A stretch of DNA of 64,000 nt from a virus. The notes under the pieces were generated by a model. The model searched no databases. It was not told the DNA's origin and saw nothing but the letters and a program-made list of their open reading frames with translations. The position numbers were made by a program, and so were the translations under genes. This document shows, piece after piece, positions 34,501 to 42,185 of this stretch (position 1 is its first letter; each line of letters starts with the position of its first letter). Where the stretch lies: positions 1 to 64,000 of the IMG/VR virus record IMGVR_UViG_3300042879_002476. One strand, given 5' to 3'.

Positions 34501-36502
34501 CTCGTTTTCCGATTCATCATTAGAAAAAAATTCATTTAAACAACTATCATTTGCGACCGGATGGGCAACGGCGTCTGTAACGGAATCAAACTATTTTAAA
34601 GGAAATCAAACTTTTGCGCCTAGTATGTCTATAAAAGATGCTCCTGAATTAAACTTAAATAGAGGAGCATGTTTTAGAATTGAATTGCAGAATACTCCTA
34701 CTGAAAATATGTTAGGATGCATTATTTATACTGCGAGCGCCATACCTCCTGGATTAACTAATTTAAATTTATGGGAACAGTTTAGTTATAATTTATATTC
34801 AGCTGCACCGTTTCCGATTGGAATGGATATTACTGCAAGTGATTGGTATACTAGCAGTTTAGGCTATAACATTAATAAATTTAATTCTATTTTAGTGTAT
34901 TCTGGATTAGTAACTAAAACCGGATCTATATTAGCTCCTGAAGATATTTACGCGATTAGCGATAAAATATCAAACGCATGGGCTATTAGCGGTTCTGGTA
35001 ATACTGCTTCTATTGCAATAGGACACCCATTAACTTTTAATAATAAACTAGGATGGATCACTGATACATATTTTATAACTAGTTCAGTAGCATCAACCCA
35101 ACCACTATATCCTGCAATATTTTTTGAGTATAATACTATACATGACTCTATATTTAGTAGCAGCATTAGTACTACCCGGCCGCATATTGTAGAAGTTTCT
35201 AATGTTAGTTGTCGTGAAATAGGCGATAGAGATTATATGATAGATACATATTGGGATTCGGAAATTGGAAATTATGGATACAATACGCAAATAGCAGGAG
35301 TGCCGTATACTCCTAGTAACACTGATAAATTAGCAGATTCAGTTAAACTAACAGTATATGACGGAGTTACCGGTATTACTAGTAGTTTAGGTTCAGCATA
35401 TAAAAATAAAAATGCGGTGTTATTTAAAACTGCTGATTCATATAAATTTTATAAAAACGTTCCTTATATAATAAGTTTTAATGCGTTTAGTCAGATAAAT
35501 GAAATACGAGGCGTAGACCCTGCCCCGGTAGTAAGTAATCTAGGATTCCCCTTTGTTGGCGCTCCCGGATGGGGCAACAACGGATCTGGATGGACTGAAA
35601 ATACCGGACAAAAATGGAAAGCATATAACTTTGGCAGTTCGACCTCAGGATATATACGACTTAATGATATTGATTTCTTTGCTAATACCAGATATCAAGT
35701 TAAAGTAACTACAGGAGCGTTTACCTATTTACCTGAATATAATATAACTACATTATCCGTTATATCCGGATCCGTGACTTCGTCTATATCTAATATTCGA
35801 CCTAATACCACGTATACGTTTTATTATACCCATGGTACCACAGATACTACCGGACCAAAAATACAATTAGATTCTACATTCACAGATTCAAATCACACAA
35901 TTTATTTAACTGGAGTAGATATTAGAAGATATGATTACGATTTTAAATCTAATACCAATTTAAGTTCGGTACTACCTTCAAGTTCAAAATTAAAAGTGTA
36001 TGGTATTAATACAAATTTTGGAGTACCTTTTGCAGATCAATTAACAACTGCAGATCCTGGAGAGTTTATAGGTGAATTGGAACAGACGTTAACATACGGG
36101 CAATCCGGTGAGACTAAATACTTCGGTCGTGTAGAAATGGAATTCGCTCCGGAAACTGAAGGATTCGGTAATATAGGATTTGAAACAGATTTAGGAGCGG
36201 AATGGTATATCAGTGATATTTCAATTAGACCTAAAGATAGAGTAGGATTAACTCCGGCATCTACTAGATTATTTATTAAAATACCTAATGATTTAGTAAA
36301 TAAAAAGTTAACTTTTAAAATTGAATATTTGAATGATTCAAACTCTAAAGCCGTGTACAATACATTATTAAACGATGTAATGTTTTCTAATAAAGACGAA
36401 TCAATATCAGGAATAAAAGGAGTTTTAGATTCTTCTATGAATTCAGTTACGGAAGATGACACTACTAGCACCGGACCTAACTCAGACCCACCGACTACTT
36501 AA
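31553..36502 (+). CDS. Giant tail fibre protein with beta-propeller repeats
   Basis: A 1649-residue structural protein, the longest in the window. Residues about 520-860 hold roughly six repeats of the type LYGTT..GG....GT(V/I)F.(F/Y)(D/N)...G....L..F (for example YGTTNFGGRFNSGSLFRFD and YANTTNGGTSNAGTIFRLD). This matches the TIGR03803-like repeat, which I expect to form a beta-propeller. The parts before and after are beta-rich sandwiches, some with carbohydrate-binding-like features (SWETCYAVVRASDAGNYLWLFFGG, YFGRVEMEFAPETEGFG). Position next to other fibre genes suggests a host-recognition fibre. There is no chaperone or protease domain at the C-terminus. Confidence 0.75.
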   Translation: MIIKKQRTYLGLDIYPSYITDTSPTSVDYLKLDSMPSELTAGKNVLKILGNTNVFKQGSPILVEVLDSRRNTIYVEFPNYFDSLKRRLIVINITEDTAPGPALITICSVLNENLVPLEFNNTFNFKWQAIINVAPFKSNTTEIVYIDPPTVELRTRVRPYVTTSFRNNEQMITKEYGDYEYLDFNFDDYVGSNDGASSIFQTQDANTVLNSFTNASITSFDRDNVFYLKPENYSAKTINRNYPIIEPSKDFYVSLGSNIIGNYNSFGTWDQSGNTIGTDANRGNILIRGIAGSYVGRPVNTMPGNYYLVAVDVSQSLSTSYDISAALGYNESRNSGSISENVRVSINENASTNTWETCYAVVRASDAGNYLWLFFGGTAGSIDNVRVFPINGIGTPDFKLETDLIGGLIKVNRPNISPQTASGLTLYNTDTAYRSYINFLLRDKNAAANGAFTYNLVKESELSNPTTFTINRHKIERFTSRAQISQTNLNNTFVDSYVQAASFVDPYGASVLLTIVEGPNNTFYGPIFAGGAGNGGGIFSYNTDTNVLNTEHYFNTSKFSGKEPSTKFLYLKGGSNPGMYGTTNFGGRFNSGSLFRFDPQSKIVTKLHDFGLTSGSSTFTTNSGWFPYGSLMQASNGLLYGTTANPSPGGPYGTVYSFNTSSNEHKVFLLNGGVDAARLIESGGFLFGVKGYQTAQGDIVKINLSTGTTSSFALNVTQGKIPSGLIMGSDGYLYATTFTGSASSGTGGTILKVDSGTGVITKLFDLDTVLSGSEAERELYEDSGHFYGMCNAGGQFSKGTVFRFTTGSGGTFEVLHHFSGGSDGIGAKSNFIRLGNSLYANTTNGGTSNAGTIFRLDRIGLNRPFVFQEAGTIYHHNAILPKPIPATSSLLIDYPRWTGPVKLNENDLYSIVELEIKDLDPVTGDVSKLKLSAKPQGLKGEFVDLGVYSTKPVDILIDNNFVNHVHYSDSPYRLAGYFKPVISSFSDSSLEKNSFKQLSFATGWATASVTESNYFKGNQTFAPSMSIKDAPELNLNRGACFRIELQNTPTENMLGCIIYTASAIPPGLTNLNLWEQFSYNLYSAAPFPIGMDITASDWYTSSLGYNINKFNSILVYSGLVTKTGSILAPEDIYAISDKISNAWAISGSGNTASIAIGHPLTFNNKLGWITDTYFITSSVASTQPLYPAIFFEYNTIHDSIFSSSISTTRPHIVEVSNVSCREIGDRDYMIDTYWDSEIGNYGYNTQIAGVPYTPSNTDKLADSVKLTVYDGVTGITSSLGSAYKNKNAVLFKTADSYKFYKNVPYIISFNAFSQINEIRGVDPAPVVSNLGFPFVGAPGWGNNGSGWTENTGQKWKAYNFGSSTSGYIRLNDIDFFANTRYQVKVTTGAFTYLPEYNITTLSVISGSVTSSISNIRPNTTYTFYYTHGTTDTTGPKIQLDSTFTDSNHTIYLTGVDIRRYDYDFKSNTNLSSVLPSSSKLKVYGINTNFGVPFADQLTTADPGEFIGELEQTLTYGQSGETKYFGRVEMEFAPETEGFGNIGFETDLGAEWYISDISIRPKDRVGLTPASTRLFIKIPNDLVNKKLTFKIEYLNDSNSKAVYNTLLNDVMFSNKDESISGIKGVLDSSMNSVTEDDTTSTGPNSDPPTT

Positions 36503-36526
36503 TAAATAAAAACATTATTAATTACA

Positions 36527-36534
36527 TATTTATA
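36527..36534 (+). promoter_or_regulatory. Putative late promoter, leaderless spacing
   Basis: TATTTATA ending only 4 bases before the ATG at 36539, whose start is fixed by the protein family. Confidence 0.6.
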
Positions 36535-36538
36535 ATAG

Positions 36539-38233
36539 ATGAAAACTATTGCTATATATCCGGGTAGATTCCAACCTTTTGGAAAACACCACGCCGCTAC
36601 TTTTTTATGGGTACAAAATAAATTTGGTAAAAATAATTCATTTATAGCTACGAGTGATATTGTAGATCCTATGCAAAATCCTTTTTCTTTTAATGAAAAA
36701 AAAGCGATTATATCTGCATACGGTCTAGGCAATAGAGTTAAAAAAGTACGAGATCCTTATAAATCAGAAGAGATAACTAAAATGTTTAATCCTAATGAAA
36801 CTGCAGCAGTATTTGTTGTAGGAAAAAAAGATTTAGACCGATTACGAGTTGATTCTGGAGGATACTTTTTAACATACCCGGGCCCGAATAAAGAACTAAA
36901 ACCTTTTTCAGAAAACGGATATGTATTAATTGCCCCTCATATTAGTTTAAACGTTCCCGGTTATGGGGAAATGAGCGGTACTCAAATTAGAAAAGCATTA
37001 GGCGATACTTCAAAATCTAGAAAAGAAAAAGAGGCACTCTTTAATAATGTATTTGGTTGGTATTCGCCAAAAATGGCAGAATTTATTTTTACTGTTTTAG
37101 AAGATATGTATGATTCACAAATAAATGAAAATAAGTTATTTAGTAAAGAATGGTGGAGATTTATTTTAACTGAAACTCAGAAATTAGAAGAAGGAGGAGC
37201 CGCAGGACACATGGCCCACCCTTTTGACTTACCACAAGTAAAGACAGGTACGGATTTAGTTAAAGTGTTTGCAGATGCAGCTAAGTCATTACAAGAAACT
37301 CCGGCAGCAGTTAAAATCGACGGTGTAAACACCACATTAAAAATAGTTAAAAAAGGAGGTAAAACGCAGTTTGCCTTAGATAGAGGATCTATGAATCCTT
37401 TAGATGTAGAGGGCATAACTGTAAACGATTTAAGTTCTAGATTTGCAGAAGGTCATGGAATGCTTACTTTAGGAAAAAAAGTTTTAGAAGCCTTTAATGC
37501 GTGTCTTCCAAAAATAACTGCGGAATTATCTGCCTTAGGAATGTTAAAAGATCCTACTATTTTACTTAACGTAGAAACCGTAATTGGCGATACTTCCGGA
37601 AAAACTAATGTCATTTCATATCAAGAGAACTTTTTTGTAATACACGGTCTATTAAAATCTGAACAAGCTACACCTAAACGCAGACAACAAAAAGAAATTA
37701 GTGGAAGTGCGGTGGCTATTCAGAAATTGGTAGATAAATGCAAACCTATAATGAAAGATTTGGGTTATGGAATATACGGTATGATACCTACTGCAGTTAA
37801 AAAGTCTATTACGTTTACCTCTCCTATCAACACCCAATTAACGGTGAAATATACTAAAAAGAAAAAAGAAACTAAATCATTAAAAGATTGGTTAAAAACT
37901 GCTAAAAATCCTATTAACGATAAAGTAGTAATTAATGGGAAAGCAGAACCGGCAATGACCAGAAAAAATTATTTGAATATTTTAAATCAAACTATTCCAT
38001 TAGATGAATTAACTACGGATCCTAAAGAACAGAAAAAATTAATAGACGGTGCAGTAATGTATCATGCCACTCGGTTATTAGGAAATGAAGTCATCAATAA
38101 TTTAGGTTCTGATGTGGGGGACGTTTCTTCACACGAAGGCATAGTGATTCGAGACCCTAAAATATCTACTACACCTTTTAAAATTACAGGTGAATTTATC
38201 GTTAAAGGATTAGAAAGTAGTTTTGGTAAATAA
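36539..38233 (+). CDS. Nucleotidyltransferase fused to a ligase-like domain
   Basis: A 564-residue two-part enzyme. Residues 1-190 follow the NMN/pantetheine-phosphate adenylyltransferase fold: IAIYPGRFQPFGKHH at the start and MSGTQIRKAL near 145. The usual HxGH is altered to GKHH (residues 15-18), losing the first histidine. Residues about 225-564 look like a covalent nucleotidyltransferase (DNA/RNA ligase superfamily): K259 in VKIDG (KxDG motif I), LLNVETVIGD as a candidate motif III, HEGIVIRD as motif IV and FKITGEFIVK as motif V. Similar ligase-like proteins with a GHMxHPxD lead-in are common in marine T4-like phages. Activities are predicted, not shown; it could act in NAD metabolism coupled to RNA end joining or capping. 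Confidence 0.75.
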   Translation: MKTIAIYPGRFQPFGKHHAATFLWVQNKFGKNNSFIATSDIVDPMQNPFSFNEKKAIISAYGLGNRVKKVRDPYKSEEITKMFNPNETAAVFVVGKKDLDRLRVDSGGYFLTYPGPNKELKPFSENGYVLIAPHISLNVPGYGEMSGTQIRKALGDTSKSRKEKEALFNNVFGWYSPKMAEFIFTVLEDMYDSQINENKLFSKEWWRFILTETQKLEEGGAAGHMAHPFDLPQVKTGTDLVKVFADAAKSLQETPAAVKIDGVNTTLKIVKKGGKTQFALDRGSMNPLDVEGITVNDLSSRFAEGHGMLTLGKKVLEAFNACLPKITAELSALGMLKDPTILLNVETVIGDTSGKTNVISYQENFFVIHGLLKSEQATPKRRQQKEISGSAVAIQKLVDKCKPIMKDLGYGIYGMIPTAVKKSITFTSPINTQLTVKYTKKKKETKSLKDWLKTAKNPINDKVVINGKAEPAMTRKNYLNILNQTIPLDELTTDPKEQKKLIDGAVMYHATRLLGNEVINNLGSDVGDVSSHEGIVIRDPKISTTPFKITGEFIVKGLESSFGK

Positions 38234-38236
38234 CTA

Positions 38237-38244
38237 TATTTATA
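38237..38244 (+). promoter_or_regulatory. Putative late promoter, leaderless spacing
   Basis: TATTTATA followed by ATAAAAC; it ends 7 bases before the ATG at 38252 and starts 3 bases after the preceding stop codon. Confidence 0.6.
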
Positions 38245-38251
38245 ATAAAAC

Positions 38252-38560
38252 ATGGATAAAATTAAATTAAAAGAATTAATTAAAAAGGCTATTGCTTTAA
38301 ACGAAAAGAAAAATGCAGTAGGCAAAGTTCCTGGTATTGGACTTACTGTCCATGTAGATTCTACTTATGATGAAGGTACTAAGCAATTAACTATATCAGT
38401 ATCTAATCAATCTGCTAAAGCTCCGGAATATATAGTACCCGATGTAGCAGATGAAGGCAGTGTTCAGGAAATCGTTTCTGGATTAGAATCTGAATTAGGT
38501 GCTGCGGTTAAAGCATTTTCCAGATCGGTAGATAAAATTCTTTCAAAATATCAACAATAA
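38252..38560 (+). CDS. Small hypothetical protein with N-terminal helix
   Basis: A 102-residue protein beginning MDKIKLKELIKKAIALNEKK, an amphipathic helix similar to those of the small proteins that follow. The remainder is a compact alpha/beta region (GLTVHVDSTYDEGTKQLTISVSN). Function unknown; it may be a packaged head protein if the helix is a targeting signal. Confidence 0.6.
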   Translation: MDKIKLKELIKKAIALNEKKNAVGKVPGIGLTVHVDSTYDEGTKQLTISVSNQSAKAPEYIVPDVADEGSVQEIVSGLESELGAAVKAFSRSVDKILSKYQQ

Positions 38561-38566
38561 TATAAT

Positions 38567-39130
38567 ATGTCGGTTTTAGGATCAAATTTAGATCGTATAA
38601 AAAATATTTTAGCTGGTAACCCAACTGCTAAAAGCAAATCATCAGTGGGATATGAAAAGACCACTAAAAAACACGTAGAAGGAGACGTTTGGGAAGAAAA
38701 TGGTCGTATGTGGACTATTAAAAATGGTATTAAACAAAACGTAACTAAATTGGATTCTGCGAGAAAACAATTGCTAGTGCCATTTAAATGTCCTGAATGT
38801 GAAAATCAATTAAAACATCCTTTGCATAAACATTCATATAAAACCACAGGTAAATGTTATGATTGCGTAATTAAAGAAGAAACTGCTATGCGTATAAATG
38901 GCACGTATCAAAACTATGCAAATGAATTATATAGAAAAAACGCTTTAGCGTGGTTAGAAGAGAAGCGAATACAATTCGAGGACTTTATAAATAACCCGGA
39001 AACTTTACGCGGATTCGTGACCGAAAGGGGTGATGTGGAAGATTGGTATGGCGGTATCGACCGTGAAAAAATCCGAGAGCAATTTGAAAAAGAATATGCT
39101 CAAATTAAAGAAGAAATAGAAAAACTTTAG
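38567..39130 (+). CDS. Zinc-ribbon protein
   Basis: A 187-residue protein. CPEC (near residue 75) and CYDC (near 99), with intervening LKHPLHKHSYKTTGK, form a zinc ribbon. Before it is EGDVWEENGRMWTIKNGIKQNVTK, a short segment I know from T4-like phage proteins near the terminase. The C-terminus is a charged helix. A DNA-related or head-assembly role is possible; the family is uncharacterised to my knowledge. Confidence 0.7.
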   Translation: MSVLGSNLDRIKNILAGNPTAKSKSSVGYEKTTKKHVEGDVWEENGRMWTIKNGIKQNVTKLDSARKQLLVPFKCPECENQLKHPLHKHSYKTTGKCYDCVIKEETAMRINGTYQNYANELYRKNALAWLEEKRIQFEDFINNPETLRGFVTERGDVEDWYGGIDREKIREQFEKEYAQIKEEIEKL

Positions 39131-39142
39131 ATATATATTAAT

Positions 39143-39448
39143 ATGAATAATGTACAATTATTAGAAAACCTCCAAAAATTAATTGAAACGGCGGAGATTT
39201 TAGCTCAAGCTATTCCGGAAGATGCCATGGATGATAATTGGCTACAAGAAACCGTAGATACTGCACTAGATGAACTCTCAAAAACAGCAAACTATTTAAA
39301 AGATAAATATGATTTAGACATTTCAGATTTTACTGATGCTGAGTATCTTTCTAATATGGAGTTTGAAGAATTTGATGATGCTACTTTATTAGAAGGGTTA
39401 GAAGATGAAGAATTTGATACTTTTGATTTTGAAGAAGAAGACGAATAA
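39143..39448 (+). CDS. Acidic small protein
   Basis: A 101-residue acidic protein: helical first half (NNVQLLENLQKLIETAEILAQ) and an Asp/Glu/Phe-rich tail ending DFEEEDE. It overlaps the following short basic protein by 1 base (TAATG). An acidic and a basic partner adjacent to one another might interact. Function unknown. Confidence 0.6.
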   Translation: MNNVQLLENLQKLIETAEILAQAIPEDAMDDNWLQETVDTALDELSKTANYLKDKYDLDISDFTDAEYLSNMEFEEFDDATLLEGLEDEEFDTFDFEEEDE

Positions 39449-39594
39449 TGGCAGCAAAAACTAAAACCAATACTATAACCAAATATAGAAAACGCGCTAA
39501 AAGAAAAAGGCCTGGCGTTCATTCTAAAAAAAGATCATCTACACTTAAATCATCTAAAAACTACCTTAAACGGTACAAAGGACAAGGAAAATGA
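39448..39594 (+). CDS. Very basic 48-residue protein
   Basis: A short frame of 48 residues, about 40% Lys plus Arg, for example ITKYRKRAKRKRPG and KKRSSTLKSSKNYLKRY. It overlaps both neighbours (TAATG at the start, ATGA at the end), which is strong evidence for translation. The composition suggests nucleic-acid binding, perhaps DNA condensation in the head or an RNA-binding protein. It sits between the acidic protein and a putative head-packaged protein. Confidence 0.7.
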   Translation: MAAKTKTNTITKYRKRAKRKRPGVHSKKRSSTLKSSKNYLKRYKGQGK

Positions 39595-39839
39595 AAAAAT
39601 CTCAATTAAGAAAATTAGTTCGTGAATGTGTTCTCGAAGTAATTAAAGAAGAGGAAGCTGCAACTGATATTCCAAAGGCAGTATCCGATGCTGATTCAGA
39701 AATGACTAAATTAGCTAAATTGGTTAAGAAACTCCCGGACGACTTAAAAGCTAAGTTAGCTAAAAAAGTTAAAAATGCTCAAGGAGATGTAAATTCTTAT
39801 ATTGATGATTTAAAATCTGAAAAAGAGGAGGAAAAATAA
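39591..39839 (+). CDS. Small protein with candidate capsid-targeting helix
   Basis: An 82-residue protein. Its N-terminus MKKSQLRKLVRECVLEVIKE is almost the same as that of the protein at 40088 and ends in I-K-E at residues 18-20, which fits the (I/L)xE rule of T4 gp21 cleavage. The rest is charged and helical (LAKLVKKLPDDLKAKLAKKV). I infer a processed internal head protein. No family is recognised. Confidence 0.65.
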   Translation: MKKSQLRKLVRECVLEVIKEEEAATDIPKAVSDADSEMTKLAKLVKKLPDDLKAKLAKKVKNAQGDVNSYIDDLKSEKEEEK

Positions 39840-39840
39840 T

Positions 39841-40071
39841 ATGTTTAAAAACTTCATTTCAACTATTAAAAAAGCGTTTTCATTTTTTGATACTCCTAAA
39901 ATAGAAGAATATCAAGTAGAACATACTTTAGATGCTTTACACGGTATTAAAAAAGAAGAGCCGGTACAAGAAAATTTGGAAGCTGAAAAAACTTTAATTG
40001 AAGCTAAATCTAAGCTTAGAGAAAGAAGAAAAGCTCCTAAAAAGATTAAAACTCCTAAAGACGTAGAATAA
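39841..40071 (+). CDS. Small basic hypothetical protein
   Basis: A 76-residue protein starting 1 base after the preceding stop. The N-terminus MFKNFISTIKKAFSFFD is an amphipathic helix and the C-terminus is Lys/Arg-rich (SKLRERRKAPKKIKTPKD). It may bind nucleic acid or membranes. Function unknown. Confidence 0.6.
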   Translation: MFKNFISTIKKAFSFFDTPKIEEYQVEHTLDALHGIKKEEPVQENLEAEKTLIEAKSKLRERRKAPKKIKTPKDVE

Positions 40072-40087
40072 CCTTTTAATAAAAAAA

Positions 40088-40381
40088 ATGAAAAAATCAG
40101 AATTAAAAAAACTTCTAAGAGAAGAAATACGTAAAGTATTAAAAGAAATGAAAATGCCTAAATCAGGGCAAAAATTAGATGATTATGATTTAACGGATAA
40201 TGGTTATATCAAAGAAGATGACATGGATAGTTGGTTAGAGTTATTTACCGATGAGACGTGGAATGTATCTAAATATGTGAAATTAGCTAATAATTGGTTA
40301 AAATCAAACGGATATAAATGGCAAGTTAAAAGTTGCTCATCTACCGATGACGGCGAAACCATTACTTGGACAATCGCGTAA
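40088..40381 (+). CDS. Small protein with candidate capsid-targeting helix
   Basis: A 97-residue protein beginning MKKSELKKLLREEIRKVLKE, with L-K-E at residues 18-20 as a possible gp21-type cleavage site. After it comes a compact domain ending in SCSSTDDGETITWTI. The same leader occurs in the protein at 39591. It is the last gene before a terminator. Confidence 0.65.
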   Translation: MKKSELKKLLREEIRKVLKEMKMPKSGQKLDDYDLTDNGYIKEDDMDSWLELFTDETWNVSKYVKLANNWLKSNGYKWQVKSCSSTDDGETITWTIA

Positions 40382-40400
40382 AATAAACCACTTAAAAACT

Positions 40401-40430
40401 AAATAGGCACCCTAAAAAGTGCCTATTTTT
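40401..40430 (+). terminator. Intrinsic terminator
   Basis: A 10-bp stem, AAATAGGCAC with GTGCCTATTT, around CCTAAAAA, with Ts at the 3' side. It separates the small-protein cluster from the head operon. Confidence 0.88.
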
Positions 40431-40439
40431 ATATCAATA

Positions 40440-40447
40440 TATTTATA
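40440..40447 (+). promoter_or_regulatory. Putative late promoter
   Basis: TATTTATA within the palindrome TATATTTATAAATATA, 19 bases before the ATG at 40467 and just behind the terminator. Confidence 0.6.
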
Positions 40448-40466
40448 AATATAAACTTTTAAAAAG

Positions 40467-42182
40467 ATGATTAATTCAGAATTACTAGATACTATATTAT
40501 TAGAATGGTCTTACCGATTAAAAGATGGTATTCCAGATGTTAATGATGCATCAAAGGTTAAGATATTGAATGAAGTATTAATCGAATTTAACTTACCTAC
40601 TTTAGAGTCTTTATTGTTGGAAGATAAAACGGCTGAAGAATCGGAAGGTATGACAATTTATTTTAGTGGATTGACAGCTGATCAATTGAAATTGGTAGAT
40701 GAGTCATTGATATCTAAAAAACCTAAAATAAAACTTCCTACTACAGGATTATTAGTTCCAATTGATATTACTTATTATGGTAACGCAGCAACTCCGGTTA
40801 AAGATTTAATCAAAAAATTTAATACTAGCAAACAATTAGATGAAAAAATAATATCTAGATTTGCTAATTCAGTATCAATGGCTAAATATATACATTCTAC
40901 TATTAATACTTCCGGAAATGTAATTTGCGATCGAGGGACCTTTTTCAAAACTGTAAAAGATCGAGCACATGATATAGGAAAAACAGCTGATATTGGAGAT
41001 TTGAGATCCGATAAATGGTGCCCAGCAGATATTTTTATTTACGCTGGAGGAGGGCCACCGGATTTATCTGAGAGTGATATCAATGAAATAACATTTATTA
41101 ACGTTAACGTAGAAGATTCTACTTGCTTGAATGAATTGTTTGTAGAATCGTTTACGCCACCACCTTCAAAGAAAATATTAGGCATATCACTGAAAGAAGC
41201 ATTAGCTCAAGGAGGAAAAGCTAAATCATTTACGTCTACATTGGAACGGAAAGATTTCCCACCTGACGTAGCTAAACTCACTGATGAACAAAATTTTGCA
41301 AAAAATATATCTTTTTATTTAGATTTTGTACTAAATAAATTCGATTCAAATAATGATTCCGATAGAGCTAGTACATTTTTATATGCGGCCGCTGCTCGAG
41401 ATGAGATAAATAAATCAAAAAAAGCATCCGCGGCTTTAAACAAAATAGCTATTGATTTAGAATCTTATATAAATACTAACTTAGGAAAATCAAATATATC
41501 GGGTAAGCAGGCCAAAGATTTATATAAACAAAATCCTAAAAAAATAAAAGTTCCTAATACATTAGCATCTAACGTTCAAACGTATTATGAATCTGCACTA
41601 GACGATGCATACGACTTTTATATTAGTGCTAGAGAAAATTTATTTGCTGAATTAGAAAGCACGGGTAATTATGATTTAGATTCACGCACAACACCTATTG
41701 CTAAATCAGATGTACAAGTACCGCCTTTAGAAAAAGACGACGCCCCGACTATACAATCACTACTAAAAAAAGGCGGATGTTATCAAGTAGCACAGGAATT
41801 AATTTTAGGACTGAGCTTAGAAGAATTCGGAATACCTGAACTATACAGTAACATATCTAAAGATACTAATGCGTTTGTTGCATTAACTGCTTTTGCTATT
41901 GGATATGCAGGTATTTCTCCTACATTTTTTAAATTGAACGGTACGAGCTCTGTACCAGGCATAGGTAAAAAAGAAAAGTTCGAAGGATCCGGGATTCTAA
42001 CTCTGCCTGAAGATTCCGTGATTAAAATAATAGATACTCCTACATATAAAGGGTTCCGAGCTGTATTTACTGTAGACGTTAATGTCGACGGTAAAACTGA
42101 AAAAACGTATGAAATATCTTTAACTTTTAGATATTCTGAAATAACAATTAGCATTGAGAGCGCTGCTCCTAAAGAAAAATAA
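40467..42182 (+). CDS. Large conserved phage protein upstream of terminase
   Basis: A 571-residue protein. The N-terminal ILLEWSYRLKDGIPDVNDASKVKILNEVL is a module that opens several uncharacterised proteins of marine T4-like phages (LxEWxYRvxdGmPdpxN). The central segment DIGDLRSDKWCPADIFIYAGG has the look of a nuclease-type motif, but I cannot support a catalytic call. It immediately precedes the terminase gene and shares its promoter, so a packaging or head-related role is inferred. Confidence 0.65.
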   Translation: MINSELLDTILLEWSYRLKDGIPDVNDASKVKILNEVLIEFNLPTLESLLLEDKTAEESEGMTIYFSGLTADQLKLVDESLISKKPKIKLPTTGLLVPIDITYYGNAATPVKDLIKKFNTSKQLDEKIISRFANSVSMAKYIHSTINTSGNVICDRGTFFKTVKDRAHDIGKTADIGDLRSDKWCPADIFIYAGGGPPDLSESDINEITFINVNVEDSTCLNELFVESFTPPPSKKILGISLKEALAQGGKAKSFTSTLERKDFPPDVAKLTDEQNFAKNISFYLDFVLNKFDSNNDSDRASTFLYAAAARDEINKSKKASAALNKIAIDLESYINTNLGKSNISGKQAKDLYKQNPKKIKVPNTLASNVQTYYESALDDAYDFYISARENLFAELESTGNYDLDSRTTPIAKSDVQVPPLEKDDAPTIQSLLKKGGCYQVAQELILGLSLEEFGIPELYSNISKDTNAFVALTAFAIGYAGISPTFFKLNGTSSVPGIGKKEKFEGSGILTLPEDSVIKIIDTPTYKGFRAVFTVDVNVDGKTEKTYEISLTFRYSEITISIESAAPKEK

Positions 42183-42185
42183 AAT

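Noticed and set aside
36037-36471. 144-residue minus-strand frame
   Set aside because: Shadow of the giant fibre gene, with no promoter or co-directional neighbour.
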